Of a stretch of 64,000 bases of DNA, positions 16,762-25,743 are shown piece after piece. The notes beneath the pieces were generated by a model. It had not been told where the DNA came from, ran no database searches, and saw only the letters and a program-made list of their open reading frames with translations. How positions within the stretch are numbered: position 1 is the first letter of the stretch; every line of letters begins with the position of its first letter. This stretch comes from Oscillospiraceae bacterium (GTDB lineage: Bacteria; Bacillota; Clostridia; Oscillospirales; Oscillospiraceae): NCBI GenBank assembly GCA_021771635.1, contig JAETOQ010000005.1, positions 1 to 64,000 of the forward strand, in the 5' to 3' direction. Made by a program: the position numbers and the translations under genes.

Positions 16762-17454
16762 TTACACCAGCTTCGCGGTGTTCATCTTCACGCCGGGGCC
16801 CATGGTGGACGCGGCGACGCAGCTGCGGATATACTGGCCCTTGGCGGTGGCGGGCTTGGCCTTGACGATGGCACCCATCAGAGCGTTGTAGTTCTCGGTC
16901 AGCTTCTCGGCGCCGAAGGACACCTTGCCGATGGGGCAGTGGATGATGTTGGTTTTGTCCAGACGGTACTCGATCTTACCAGCCTTGACTTCCTGCACGG
17001 CCTTGGCAACATCGGGAGTCACGGTGCCGGCCTTGGGAGAGGGCATCAAGCCCTTGGGGCCCAGGACCTTACCGAGGCGGCCAACCACGCCCATCATGTC
17101 AGGGCTGGCGACGACCACGTCGAACTCAAACCAGTTTTCCTTCTGGATCTTCTCCACCAAATCCATATCGCCAACATAGTCGGCACCGGCCTCGCGGGCA
17201 GCGTCGGCCTTGTCGCCCTTGGCGAACACCAGCACGCGGACGGTCTTGCCGGTGCCGTGGGGCAGCACGATGGCGCCGCGGACCTGCTGGTCAGCGTGCC
17301 GGGAGTCAACGCCCAGCTTCACATGCAGCTCGACGGTCTCGTCGAACTTGGCGCTGGCGGTCTTGCAAATGAGAGCCAAGCCCTCGGCAGCTTCATACTG
17401 CGCGTTCTTATCGATCTGCTTGGCGCTTTCCTGATATTTCTTGCCTCTAAACAA
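16762..17454 (-). CDS. rplA: Ribosomal protein L1
   Basis: A 230-residue large-subunit protein that binds 23S rRNA at the L1 stalk and often represses its own mRNA. The start is TTG: the family N-terminus (M)[15 protein letters not shown] begins there and GAGGAGG lies eight bases upstream; no ATG exists at that position, and the ATG further upstream lies before the binding site. Conserved parts are [19 protein letters not shown] and the C-terminal [10 protein letters not shown]. Confidence 0.96.
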   Translation of the reverse strand: MFRGKKYQESAKQIDKNAQYEAAEGLALICKTASAKFDETVELHVKLGVDSRHADQQVRGAIVLPHGTGKTVRVLVFAKGDKADAAREAGADYVGDMDLVEKIQKENWFEFDVVVASPDMMGVVGRLGKVLGPKGLMPSPKAGTVTPDVAKAVQEVKAGKIEYRLDKTNIIHCPIGKVSFGAEKLTENYNALMGAIVKAKPATAKGQYIRSCVAASTMGPGVKMNTAKLV

Positions 17455-17548
17455 TGTTACTTCCTCCTCATAGTGGTTCTTCGGAATGGTCCTATCCAAT
17501 CCTCCCACTGTATGGAGCGGCCGTTTCAGCCGCTCGGCTTATGGTATG

Positions 17549-17974
17549 TCAGTCGCCGACGACAACGCCCATGGAGCGGCAGGTGCCGGCGATCATGCTC
17601 ATGGCAGCCTCCAGGCTGGCGGCGTTCAGGTCCTTCATCTTGATCTCAGCGATCTTCTGGACGGAGGCCTTGGAGATGGTGGCGACCTTGGTCTTGTTGG
17701 GGACACCGGAGCCGGACTCGATGTTGCACTCCTTCTTGATCAGGACGGCCGCGGGGGGCGTCTTGGTGATGAAGGAGAAGGAACGGTCGGCGTACACAGT
17801 GATGACAACGGGGATGATCATACCCATGTCGTTCTTGGTGCGCTCGTTGAACTCCTTGGTAAAAGCGGCGATATTGACGCCGTGCTGGCCCAGAGCGGGA
17901 CCAACGGGGGGAGCGGGAGTTGCCTTGCCTGCGGGGATCTGCAGCTTTACATAACCAGTAATTTTCTGTGCCAC
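17549..17974 (-). CDS. rplK: Ribosomal protein L11
   Basis: A 141-residue protein of the GTPase-associated centre. It contains [26 protein letters not shown] and the C-terminal rRNA-binding domain ([29 protein letters not shown]). The rplK-rplA gap holds a 7-bp hairpin (GAGCGGC/GCCGCTC) that could belong to an L1 control site, but this is not certain. Confidence 0.97.
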   Translation of the reverse strand: MAQKITGYVKLQIPAGKATPAPPVGPALGQHGVNIAAFTKEFNERTKNDMGMIIPVVITVYADRSFSFITKTPPAAVLIKKECNIESGSGVPNKTKVATISKASVQKIAEIKMKDLNAASLEAAMSMIAGTCRSMGVVVGD

Positions 17975-18107
17975 GGAGTAGCACCTCCTAAATCATAAAT
18001 GTGGTGCGGACGTCTCTTCCGTCCGTCCTTGGCGGGGCCTTGCGGTCCCTCCCACTTGCGCCGGAACCGTCCGGCGCGGCGGCGCCCAGGGGCGCGGGAT
18101 CTCTTGC

Positions 18108-18632
18108 TCAGTCCAGGACCTCGACCTGGTCCAGTTCCAGTTCCACGGGCGTCTCTCTGCCGAACATGGAGACCATGACACTGACACGGTTCTTCTCAGG
18201 TTCGATCTCCTCGACAACGCCGGTGAAGGTGGACAGCGGACCGTCCACGATCCGCACGTGGTCGCCCACGTTGTAGTTGACGATGATCTCGTGCTTCTCC
18301 ATGCCCATGGCAAGGACCTCTTCCTCCGTCAGGGGGATGGCCTTGTTGGCGGAACCGACAAAGCCGGTGACGCCGCGGACATTCCGCACAAGATGCCAAG
18401 TTTCATCCGTCATGACCATCTTGATCAGCACATATCCGGGAAACACCTTCCGCTCCACCTCTTTGGAGGCGCCGGAATCGGTAATCTCCGTCACGGTCTC
18501 CATGGGGATCTCCATGCGGAGGATCTTGTCCTCCATGCCGCGGCCGGTGACAAATTTCTCGATGCTGGTCTTGACGGCGTTTTCATAGCCGGAATAGGTA
18601 TGGATCACATACCACTTCGCGCTGTCTGACAT
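18108..18632 (-). CDS. nusG: Transcription termination/antitermination factor NusG
   Basis: A 174-residue NusG with the NGN domain (AKWYVIHTYSGYENAVKTSIEKF) and a C-terminal KOW domain (VGDHVRIVDGPLSTFTGVVEEIEPEKNRVSVMVSMFGRETPVELE). It lies 12 bases after secE and before rplK, the classic gene order. Confidence 0.97.
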   Translation of the reverse strand: MSDSAKWYVIHTYSGYENAVKTSIEKFVTGRGMEDKILRMEIPMETVTEITDSGASKEVERKVFPGYVLIKMVMTDETWHLVRNVRGVTGFVGSANKAIPLTEEEVLAMGMEKHEIIVNYNVGDHVRIVDGPLSTFTGVVEEIEPEKNRVSVMVSMFGRETPVELELDQVEVLD

Positions 18633-18644
18633 ATCCGTTACCCC

Positions 18645-18860
18645 TTAAGCGCCGAACACTTTCAGGATCATCTGAACAGCGGAGACCGCCACAAAATCGA
18701 AGATCCAGATGCAGGCACCGATCAGCAGGGAGCACAGCAGCACAGTGCCGGTGTTCTTCACCACGGTCTGCTTGTTGGGCCAGACAACCTTCTTCAGTTC
18801 GCTTTTCATCTCGCGGAACCACAGGCCGCGATCCTTTTTCTTCTTCGCTTCTTCTGCCAT
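18645..18860 (-). CDS. secE: Preprotein translocase subunit SecE
   Basis: A 71-residue single-span form: RGLWFREMKSELKKVVWPNKQTVVKNT followed by one hydrophobic helix. It clamps SecY in the Sec translocon. The short one-helix form is normal for Gram-positive bacteria. Confidence 0.95.
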   Translation of the reverse strand: MAEEAKKKKDRGLWFREMKSELKKVVWPNKQTVVKNTGTVLLCSLLIGACIWIFDFVAVSAVQMILKVFGA

Positions 18861-18893
18861 GTTGTTACACGCCCTTTCTTAAATTCGTCGCCA

Positions 18894-19043
18894 TTACTTG
18901 GTTTCGCTGTGGAGCGTGTGCTTTTTGCAGAAGCGGCAATACTTGTTCAGCTCAAGCTTGTCCGGGGTATTCTTCTTGTTCTTCATCGTATTGTAGTTTC
19001 TCTGCTTGCACTCGTTGCATCTCAAAGTGACTTTAACGCGCAT
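18894..19043 (-). CDS. rpmG: Ribosomal protein L33
   Basis: A 49-residue zinc-ribbon protein, read directly from the sequence: it begins [17 protein letters not shown] and ends [14 protein letters not shown]. Two CxxC pairs mark the zinc-binding (C+) form. It is first in the rpmG-secE-nusG-rplK-rplA unit. The 5' untranslated region contains a hairpin (GGTATC/GATACC enclosing CCCGGC/GCCGGG). Confidence 0.95.
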   Translation of the reverse strand: MRVKVTLRCNECKQRNYNTMKNKKNTPDKLELNKYCRFCKKHTLHSETK

Positions 19044-19190
19044 CTAACGGCACCTCCTTATTATTGGTATCGTTCCCGGCAACGCCGGGGATACCGACTG
19101 CCTCCCTGCCTTTTGAAAGGGTATCTGCCGCCGTGGCCGAAAAGCGAAAAATGCGCACGACAAGAAAACCCTTTTTCACAGGTAAGAGAG

Positions 19191-19219
19191 ATTATACTAC
19201 AAGTCCGGGGCGCCGTCAA
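19191..19219 (-). promoter_or_regulatory. Strong sigma-A promoter for rpmG-secE-nusG-rplK-rplA
   Basis: TTGACG, an exact 17-base spacer and TATAAT on the minus strand. The region from 19220 to 19488 contains no gene on either strand; it is the divergent spacer with ruvX. Confidence 0.88.
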
Positions 19220-19488
19220 TCATTTTCTTCCAAAAAATTCTTCAATTTTTTAGGAAATTCATTGGAAAACCGCCCATGTGCGGCAGGCGGAAAAACGGCC
19301 CCTCATCCCCCTCTTGCGCCGGTCCTTCCGATATGATATCATGCAGTCATCTCAAACGCAGAGGACTGGCCCGAGGCGGCTCAGCTTCTCCTGTGGGAGG
19401 TCTGTCCGGCCCCGGTGTATGTGGCGCTGATCCCGAAGAGGGGTTCTCCTCCCGCAGCCAGGGCAATCTAAGAAAGTGAGGCTTTCCT

Positions 19489-19908
19489 ATGCGTATCATG
19501 GCCATCGACTACGGCGACGCTCACACCGGCATCGCCATCTCCGATCCCACCGGCTTCCTGGCCGGCTTCACTACCACCATCGATGCCTACCGCCCGGAAG
19601 TCGTGGCGGACCGCGTCGCCGCTCTGGCGAGGGAGCACGGCGTGGAGGAGCTGGTGCTGGGCCACCCCATCAACATGGACGGCACCCGGGGCCCACGCTC
19701 GGAAAAAGCGCAAGCTATGGCAGCGCTGTTAAGGGAGACCACTTCTCTGCCGGTGGTCCTCTGGGACGAACGCCGCACCACCATTGACGCTCACCAGATC
19801 CTTTTCAACAGCGGCAAGAATGCCAAAAAGCGAAAAAAGGTGGTGGATGCCGTGGCGGCTTCCCTGATCCTGGAGGGATACCTCACCTATAAAAAAAATC
19901 ACCTGTGA
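19489..19908 (+). CDS. ruvX: Putative pre-16S rRNA nuclease / Holliday junction resolvase (RuvX/YqgF)
   Basis: A 139-residue RNase H-fold protein: MRIMAIDYGDAHTGIAISDPTG carries the first catalytic aspartate, ELVLGHPINMDGTRGPRSEKA is the family loop, and LWDERRTTIDAHQIL and KKVVDAVAASLILEGYL give the remaining acidic residues. E. coli YqgF processes the 16S rRNA 5' end. The ATG follows AGAAAGTGAGG. Confidence 0.92.
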   Translation: MRIMAIDYGDAHTGIAISDPTGFLAGFTTTIDAYRPEVVADRVAALAREHGVEELVLGHPINMDGTRGPRSEKAQAMAALLRETTSLPVVLWDERRTTIDAHQILFNSGKNAKKRKKVVDAVAASLILEGYLTYKKNHL

Positions 19909-20055
19909 CCACCAAAAGGACACCGGGCATACCCGGTACTTCCTTGAAGTCATGAATGAGTCTCCGGTTGATGTGAGCTTGGCCGGCAAACCTTTCCTCA
20001 TTATTTCAACTCAGGGACCTTTCTTGTTTACTTTTTTGGCGCTGTAAGCTCTTTT

Positions 20056-20080
20056 AGCCCCCCGGCAGAGCCGAGGGGCT
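20056..20080. terminator. Hairpin downstream of ruvX
   Basis: AGCCCC/GGGGCT enclosing CGGC/GCCG, followed by TTTGG. A weak terminator. The 19909-20055 stretch contains one further small hairpin (ACCGGG/CCCGGT) and no supported gene. Confidence 0.45.
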
Positions 20081-20097
20081 TTGGTACTGCCAATGCT

Positions 20098-20383
20098 GAG
20101 ACACGGGACGCAAATGCGTCCCGTGTCTCAGCTTGTCGAAAAACTATCGTTTATTAGGAGAAAGAGACTCTCTGCGATGCGGGGGAGCACGAGGGGGCAG
20201 CGCCCACCTCGTGTTGGATCGAATGTCCGCAGCGGACTGCGGCGCAGTCCGTTGCCCTGCGAAGCAGGAGATTTTCAAAATGTTGCATATTTTGAAAATC
20301 GGGACATTAGCAAGCTGTCGAAAAAGTCCGGGGGGACTTTTTCGACAGCCTGAGACACGGGACGCAAATGCGTCCCGTGTCTG
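20098..20383. repeat. MITE-like hairpin element with palindromic terminal repeats
   Basis: The two ends are the same 32-base palindrome (arms GAGACACGGGACGCA and TGCGTCCCGTGTCTC, 20098-20129 and 20352-20383, one end base differing), each followed inward by CAG..CTTGTCGAAAAA or its complement, giving terminal inverted repeats of about 45 bp. Inside are more hairpins: GATTTTCAAAAT/ATTTTGAAAATC, a 16-bp stem with loop GGGG (20314-20349), CGGACTGC/GCAGTCCG and CCTGC/GCAGG. No protein is encoded. The right end abuts the stop codon of the next minus-strand gene, for which it may act as terminator. Confidence 0.65.
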
Positions 20384-20384
20384 T

Positions 20385-21803
20385 TTACATCTGATCCCAA
20401 ACGATCTCCTCCGGCGGGCGGTCCAGCTGCCAGGGGTCTCCCAGCAGATTGTGGAGATACCGCAGGGCGGAGGCAAAATAGAACCCGTCCACGATGCGCT
20501 CGTCCGTGACAAAGTTGCAGTCGATATACTTCCGGCGCACCACGGTGCCGTCCCGCTGCGTCTCATAGGCCCGCCGCTTCTTACCGAAGGAGCAGAACAC
20601 CGGCACATTGCCGAAGTCGTACAGGTGGTGATAGATGGGCGGGATGCCCAAAGACGCCATGGAGGTGATATAGAGAGAGCCGTGGAAAGGCGACAGCTTC
20701 GTTAAAAAACGGGGCAGCAGGCCGAAATAGTCCCCCGCCTGGAGCAAAAACACGAAGGACTTCAGCAGCAGGCCGGGGATCAGGTTGAAGGCCCCCGCCA
20801 GGGTGTCAAAGGAGGTGTCCTCCGGCGCGTCCTTCACCTGCTGGACCTTGGCGTTGAAGCGCTCATAGATCACCTCCGCCGTGTCGGCAGGATCAAAGGT
20901 GACCTTGATGACCGTATCCGGAGACTCTGTGGACATCTCCTTTTTGATGGTCATGTTGACCTCGATCTCCCGGTCCCGGGTGAAGATCTTCTGCCCCGCG
21001 ATGAAGCGGTTCAGCCCCGGATAGCGGGCGCAGGTCCGCACGTAGGCCGCCAGCAGCACGTGCAGAACGCCGAACTGCTTCTGTCCCGCCTTCCGCTTCT
21101 CCACGATATACCGTTCCATCTCCGAGACCTCGATATGATCCTCGATGAAGTTCTGGGCGGTGTTGCGGGTCTTCATAATATAGGGGGACACGGCAAAAAT
21201 GGGCGACAGGCTCCGCAGGCGGCGGCCGTCGTTCCGGTCGCCGAAGCGGCGCACCGGCGTCCCCTCCTCCACCGGCCGCTTCCTCATGGCAAGAGAGATG
21301 CACAGCAGCGCCGCCATGCAGCACAGCACACTGATCTCCGGCAGCCAGTCATGGACCGGCCAGCCCGCTTTCTGTGTGTCCTCCACAAAAATGTGGTAGA
21401 GCATGGGCAGGCCGAACAGCATCCACAGCAGCTTCTGTGTGGGCACATACCCCGTCACCGTGGCCGTGTACAGCACAGCCACCAGCCCATACAGCAGCAG
21501 GCAAAGTACTGTGTGGATCAGGGATGGGAAGCCCAGTGCCTTGACTGCGAAAAACACACAGCCCAGCCAGACCGGAATGGCGGAGCGGTACAGGCGCTCC
21601 CTGCCGTCCCGGAACAAGATCGCCACAAAGCTCACGTTCGCCGCCAGGGGCAAAACCACCTGAAGCCACAGGATGGAACGGGTGAGAGACGGCTCCCCCG
21701 CCGCCCACACGATGCGCACGACCGCCGAGCAGGCCATGAACAGCGCCGACAAAACTGCCAGCACGCCGGTCTTCGGCAGCCAATAAACCGTCTTTTTTTT
21801 CAT
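20385..21803 (-). CDS. Membrane protein with E2-like (2-oxoacid dehydrogenase acyltransferase) domain
   Basis: A 472-residue protein. The first ~200 residues form about six membrane segments. The rest resembles the trimeric acyltransferase catalytic domain of E2 proteins: FGVLHVLLAAYVRTCARYPGLNRF, MASLGIPPIYHHLYDFGNVPVFCSFG and VTDERIVDGFYFASALRYL. In true E2 enzymes the last motif is DHRxxDG with a catalytic His; here it reads DERIVDG, so the His is replaced by Glu. There is no lipoyl domain. The start follows GAGG. It may bind or transfer acyl groups at the membrane, or be a catalytically altered homologue. Confidence 0.72.
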   Translation of the reverse strand: MKKKTVYWLPKTGVLAVLSALFMACSAVVRIVWAAGEPSLTRSILWLQVVLPLAANVSFVAILFRDGRERLYRSAIPVWLGCVFFAVKALGFPSLIHTVLCLLLYGLVAVLYTATVTGYVPTQKLLWMLFGLPMLYHIFVEDTQKAGWPVHDWLPEISVLCCMAALLCISLAMRKRPVEEGTPVRRFGDRNDGRRLRSLSPIFAVSPYIMKTRNTAQNFIEDHIEVSEMERYIVEKRKAGQKQFGVLHVLLAAYVRTCARYPGLNRFIAGQKIFTRDREIEVNMTIKKEMSTESPDTVIKVTFDPADTAEVIYERFNAKVQQVKDAPEDTSFDTLAGAFNLIPGLLLKSFVFLLQAGDYFGLLPRFLTKLSPFHGSLYITSMASLGIPPIYHHLYDFGNVPVFCSFGKKRRAYETQRDGTVVRRKYIDCNFVTDERIVDGFYFASALRYLHNLLGDPWQLDRPPEEIVWDQM

Positions 21804-21879
21804 AACAGCCTCATTATCCGCTAGATTTGCCGAAAGCGGCACGCCGTCATATGAACAGCGTGCCGCTCCATATGTATAC

Positions 21880-22440
21880 TTATCCCTTGACAGTGCCGTC
21901 GGCGTTGAACACCGGCAGCGGGGCCAGGAACTGGATGTCCTCCCGGTTCTGAGCATCGCCCTCCGCCAGAACGGCCACCTTGGCGGCCACGGTGCCGCCG
22001 GCCATCTTCACCAGCTCCTCCATGGCGTGGAGAGAGCCGCCGGTGGAGATCACATCGTCCATGATCAGAATGCGTTTGCCCCGGATCAGGTCCGCGTCAT
22101 CCCGGCCCAGATACAGCTTCTGGACGCCGGCGGTGGTGATGGACTGGTCCTCCACATGGATGGGGTCCGGCATATAGGCCTTGGGGCCTTTCCGGGCGAT
22201 GAAATACTTCTTGGCGCCGGACTGGCGGGCCATCTCATGGATCAGGGGGATGCTCTTGGCCTCGGCGGTGAACATATAGTCGTAGCTGCCGGCGGGGACC
22301 AGCTTCAAGAGGTCCCGGGCGCAGGCCACGGTCAGCTCCGCGTCGCCAAAGCAGATAAACGCGCCGATGTACAGGTCATCCGTCACTTTGCAGATGGGCA
22401 GCTCCCGTGTCAGTCCTGCCACGTTCATGGTATAGGTCAT
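21880..22440 (-). CDS. Adenine phosphoribosyltransferase-like protein
   Basis: A 186-residue type I phosphoribosyltransferase: the PRPP loop is ILIMDDVISTGGSLHAMEEL and the family N-terminal half contains DYMFTAEAKSIPLIHEMARQSG. It is most similar in layout to adenine/xanthine PRTases (purine salvage), but the substrate is not fixed by sequence. The ATG follows AGGGAGG. A hairpin (AGCGGCACGC/GCGTGCCGCT) lies after its stop. Confidence 0.82.
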   Translation of the reverse strand: MTYTMNVAGLTRELPICKVTDDLYIGAFICFGDAELTVACARDLLKLVPAGSYDYMFTAEAKSIPLIHEMARQSGAKKYFIARKGPKAYMPDPIHVEDQSITTAGVQKLYLGRDDADLIRGKRILIMDDVISTGGSLHAMEELVKMAGGTVAAKVAVLAEGDAQNREDIQFLAPLPVFNADGTVKG

Positions 22441-22543
22441 ATCATGTGCCTCCCTTAAAAATACCCACCAGGGTCTTCTTTTTCCGAAAATATTATACAA
22501 TTTATACGGCAAAAGTCAATACGGCATCCGCGGAGAGCCTCCC

Positions 22544-23062
22544 TCACAAATAACGCCGGACTCTTTCCTGATACCGCAGGTATGCCTCACCGAACTGCCG
22601 GACACACCACCGCTCCTCCGAGAGGATGATCCAATGTCCCGAGATCTGAAACACCAGAACGCATCCGAACAGCCCCCAGGACCGGGTGAGCAGGGCGCAG
22701 CCCGTGAAGCACGCAAAGTAGGCCACATACATGGGATTGCGGGACAGGCGGTAGATGCCCCGCTGGCTGAATCCATTTTCAGCCGGGGCCGCAAAGGCCG
22801 CCGTGGAAAGGGCCAGCAGGATCAATCCCAGCGCATACACGGCAAGACCGACGGAAAAGCGCCATACCGGCGCATATTGGATCTTCAGAAACACCAAGCC
22901 AAGCACGATGGCCGCGTTGGAGCCCTGATAAAGCCAGTATGCCGCCTTTTCCCCTCCCTCCAGGGGTGCGAAATAGGCGGCCCGCTTGACTGCAGCTTTA
23001 TTAAATGTAGCGAGCAGTCCGAACCGGATCAGAAAAAAGGGGATCAGCAGCAGCCATCCCAT
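22544..23062 (-). CDS. Isoprenylcysteine carboxyl methyltransferase-family membrane protein
   Basis: A 172-residue protein with four or five membrane helices. The C-terminal half carries the ICMT/PEMT signature (GIYRLSRNPMYVAYFACFTG, then SEERWCVRQFGEAYLRYQERV) that binds S-adenosylmethionine. In bacteria the acceptor is generally unknown; prenylated cysteine itself is unlikely. Confidence 0.82.
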   Translation of the reverse strand: MGWLLLIPFFLIRFGLLATFNKAAVKRAAYFAPLEGGEKAAYWLYQGSNAAIVLGLVFLKIQYAPVWRFSVGLAVYALGLILLALSTAAFAAPAENGFSQRGIYRLSRNPMYVAYFACFTGCALLTRSWGLFGCVLVFQISGHWIILSEERWCVRQFGEAYLRYQERVRRYL

Positions 23063-23095
23063 AAGCGCAGTCCCCCCTATCGGCGTCCTTCCATT

Positions 23096-23695
23096 TCACA
23101 AAATCTCGTCCAGAGAATACCTCCGCAGCGTTCCCGGTGCCTCCCTGCCGCGGGTGGCCACCCCCGCCACATAGCCCGGAAAGGTCTCCAGCTCATAAAA
23201 ATATTCCCCGTACTGCAAAGGTGTCTCCGACGCCAGCATGGTCCCCACGCCGGTGCCGCCCCGTTTGGCCCGTGCCTCCCGCCGCACCCAGCTCTGGAAA
23301 AAGGCCCGCTCCGTCCTCACATCCGCCAGCCGCTCCATGGCCCGCTGGCTGACCGGCCGGATCTTCTCGATATCCACGCCCACCGGCTGGTCCGACAGGC
23401 CCACCAGCACCGCGCCGGTGGTGTGGCTGATATTGAAGTGGACATCGGGGTGATCCGGAAAATAGGGCTTTCCGAAGGAGGAATGCGCGATCTCCGGGAG
23501 CTGCCGCCACCGGTACTGTTCCCACAGCGCCATGCGTAGAATCAAATAGGCGCAGAGCGGCTCCCGCCGCTTTTCCTCCTGTTTGAGGCGCAGCACCCGT
23601 TCGCGGCGCTCCTCAGGGAGCATCCGCAGCATGGCCTCAGATTCCCGGGCCGTCAGCGGCCTCTCCAGCCGGGCCGCCCAGAGTTCGATTGCCAT
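23096..23695 (-). CDS. 4'-phosphopantetheinyl transferase (Sfp type)
   Basis: A 199-residue enzyme transferring phosphopantetheine from CoA to carrier proteins. Motifs are GKPYFPDHPDVHFNISHTTG, GVDIEKIRP (Mg-binding D and E) and FFQSWVRREARAKRGGTG (the usual WxxKEA appears as WVRREA, a conservative change). No synthase gene lies in the window, so the target carrier protein is unknown. Confidence 0.88.
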   Translation of the reverse strand: MAIELWAARLERPLTARESEAMLRMLPEERRERVLRLKQEEKRREPLCAYLILRMALWEQYRWRQLPEIAHSSFGKPYFPDHPDVHFNISHTTGAVLVGLSDQPVGVDIEKIRPVSQRAMERLADVRTERAFFQSWVRREARAKRGGTGVGTMLASETPLQYGEYFYELETFPGYVAGVATRGREAPGTLRRYSLDEIL

Positions 23696-23952
23696 ATCCG
23701 CTCCCCCCTATCTACAAAAAATCGTCATATTTTTTCTCTGATCCAGCCACAGGCAGATAGATAGTAGTATTGTACGGTTTTTTCCCCCTCTCTGTAAAGC
23801 CTGTACCCTGACAAAATTTTTTCAAAAATTTTGTGAAAAAAAAGAGGAAATCCCGATGGCACGGGGTATATTTAATTATCGTGTTTCTGCGGCCGTCTAT
23901 TTCCCGGTATGATAGACAGGGATTTTGGCTAAACTGACCGAAAGGAGGGACA

Positions 23953-25743
23953 ATGGCCATGGCATTTCCCCAGAGCTTTATGGACGAGCTGGTGGCCCGG
24001 AGCGACATTGTGGACGTGGTCGGCAGCTACGTGCAGCTGGCGCGGAAAGGCTCCAACCTGTTTGGCCTGTGTCCCTTCCACAACGAAAAGACCGGTTCCT
24101 TCTCCGTCTCCCCGGACAAGCAGATCTACTACTGCTTCGGCTGCAAAAAGGGCGGCGGCGTGGTGAACTTCATCATGGATATCGAAAACCTCACCTTCCC
24201 CGACGCGGTGCGCTTTCTCGCCAAGCGGGCGGGGCTGGAGGTCCCGGAGGAGACCGGCGACCGGGAGGCGGGCAGGCACCGCCAGCGTCTGCTGGACCTG
24301 AACCGGGACGCGGCCCGCTTCTATTACCAAATGCTTCAGCAGCCGGAGGGCCGGGCGGTGCAGGCATATCTGGACCGCCGCCAGATCCGGAGGGCCACCG
24401 CCGTGAAATTCGGCATGGGCGCCTCCCTGGATTCCTGGGACGCTCTGCTGACCGCTATGACGAAAAAGGGCTACACGAAGTCCGAGCTGCTGGACGCCGG
24501 CCTTGTGGTGCAGAACCGAAACGGCGGGCTGTATGACAAGTTCCGCAACCGCCTGATGCTCCCGGTCATCGACACCCGGGGCGACGTGGTGGCCTTTGGC
24601 AGCCGGGTGTTGGACAAGTCCGAACCCAAGTATATGAACTCCTCGGAGACCCCGGTGTACAGCAAGCGCCGGGTTTTATACGGGCTGAATCTGGCGAAAA
24701 AGACCAAGCGGCCCAACATCATTCTCTGCGAGGGGAACCTGGATATCGTGACGCTGCACCAGGCAGGCTTTGACAACGCGGTGGCCTCCATGGGCACGGC
24801 GCTGACGGTGGAACAGACACGGCTTCTCTCCCGGTTCACCAAGGAGCTGGTGCTGTGCTACGACAACGACAACGCCGGAAAGATCGCCACGGAGCGGGCG
24901 CTCCAAATTTTGAACAGCTCCGAGTTCTCTGTCAAGGTCCTCCAGCTGCCCCGGCGGCTGGTGGACGGCGAATACGTCAAGCAGGACGCCGATGATTTCA
25001 TCAAGTTCCAGGGGCCTGACGCCTTTGAGAGGCTGCTGAATGGAAGCGAGAACGGTGTGGAGTTCCGCATGGCCCAGGTGGCCGGGAAATACGACCTGAC
25101 CAACGACGAGGCCCGCGTCGCCTACTGTGAGGAGATCAGCGGCCTGCTGGCCTCCCTTCCCAGCGCGGTGGAGCGGGAGATCTATGCCTTCCGTGCCGCC
25201 GAACTCGCGAAGATCACCCCGGAGGCCATGAAGCAGGAGGTCCAGCGGGCTTTCAAGCGCCGCCTTGCCCAGGAAAAGAAAGCGGAACTGCGGAAGGACC
25301 TGAACCCCACAGCACAGCTGCAGCCCAAGGATCGCTCCCTGCGGTATGACAACATCCGGTCCGCCCGGGCGGAGGAGGGCGTTCTGCGCCTTCTCCTGCT
25401 GGACGAGAGCCTGTTTCCCGCGGAGATGCCCCTGAAGCCGGAGCAGTTCTCCTCTCCCCTGCTGGGCAGGGTGTTCGGCCTTTTATGGCAGGTGCGGGAG
25501 GCAGGCCGTCTCCCATCGGCGGCGCTCCTTTCCAATGAGCTTTCATCAGAGGAGATGAGCCACATCACCGCCATCTGTCAGCAGCCGGAATCCGTCCAAA
25601 ACGGCAGGCAGGCGCTGGCGGACTACATACGCATCATACAGACAGAAGCTGACAAACGTACCGGCGCGGCGGCAGACCCGCTGCTGGCGGCGACAGAAAA
25701 ATACAAAGACAAAAAGGGTACTGGAGGAAAGCAGCATGGCTAA
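23953..25743 (+). CDS. dnaG: DNA primase
   Basis: A 596-residue primase that makes RNA primers at the replication fork. It shows the CHC2 zinc finger ([11 protein letters not shown] ... [10 protein letters not shown]), the catalytic TOPRIM core ([33 protein letters not shown]) and a C-terminal helicase-binding region. AAAGGAGG precedes the ATG. The upstream interval 23696-23952 contains a TATGAT -10 (23908-23913) with a poor -35 and an AT-rich hairpin (ACAAAATTTTT/AAAAATTTTGT). The gene overlaps rpoD by eight bases. Confidence 0.97.
   Translation: MAMAFPQSFMDELVARSDIVDVVGSYVQLARKGSNLFGLCPFHNEKTGSFSVSPDKQIYYCFGCKKGGGVVNFIMDIENLTFPDAVRFLAKRAGLEVPEETGDREAGRHRQRLLDLNRDAARFYYQMLQQPEGRAVQAYLDRRQIRRATAVKFGMGASLDSWDALLTAMTKKGYTKSELLDAGLVVQNRNGGLYDKFRNRLMLPVIDTRGDVVAFGSRVLDKSEPKYMNSSETPVYSKRRVLYGLNLAKKTKRPNIILCEGNLDIVTLHQAGFDNAVASMGTALTVEQTRLLSRFTKELVLCYDNDNAGKIATERALQILNSSEFSVKVLQLPRRLVDGEYVKQDADDFIKFQGPDAFERLLNGSENGVEFRMAQVAGKYDLTNDEARVAYCEEISGLLASLPSAVEREIYAFRAAELAKITPEAMKQEVQRAFKRRLAQEKKAELRKDLNPTAQLQPKDRSLRYDNIRSARAEEGVLRLLLLDESLFPAEMPLKPEQFSSPLLGRVFGLLWQVREAGRLPSAALLSNELSSEEMSHITAICQQPESVQNGRQALADYIRIIQTEADKRTGAAADPLLAATEKYKDKKGTGGKQHG

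Noticed and set aside
19729-20001. 90-codon minus frame overlapping the ruvX end
   Set aside because: Overlaps conserved ruvX codons and has no ribosome binding site or recognisable domain.
20098-20383. CRISPR-like array because of repeated palindromes
   Set aside because: Only two copies of the repeat, no regular spacers and no cas genes in the window.
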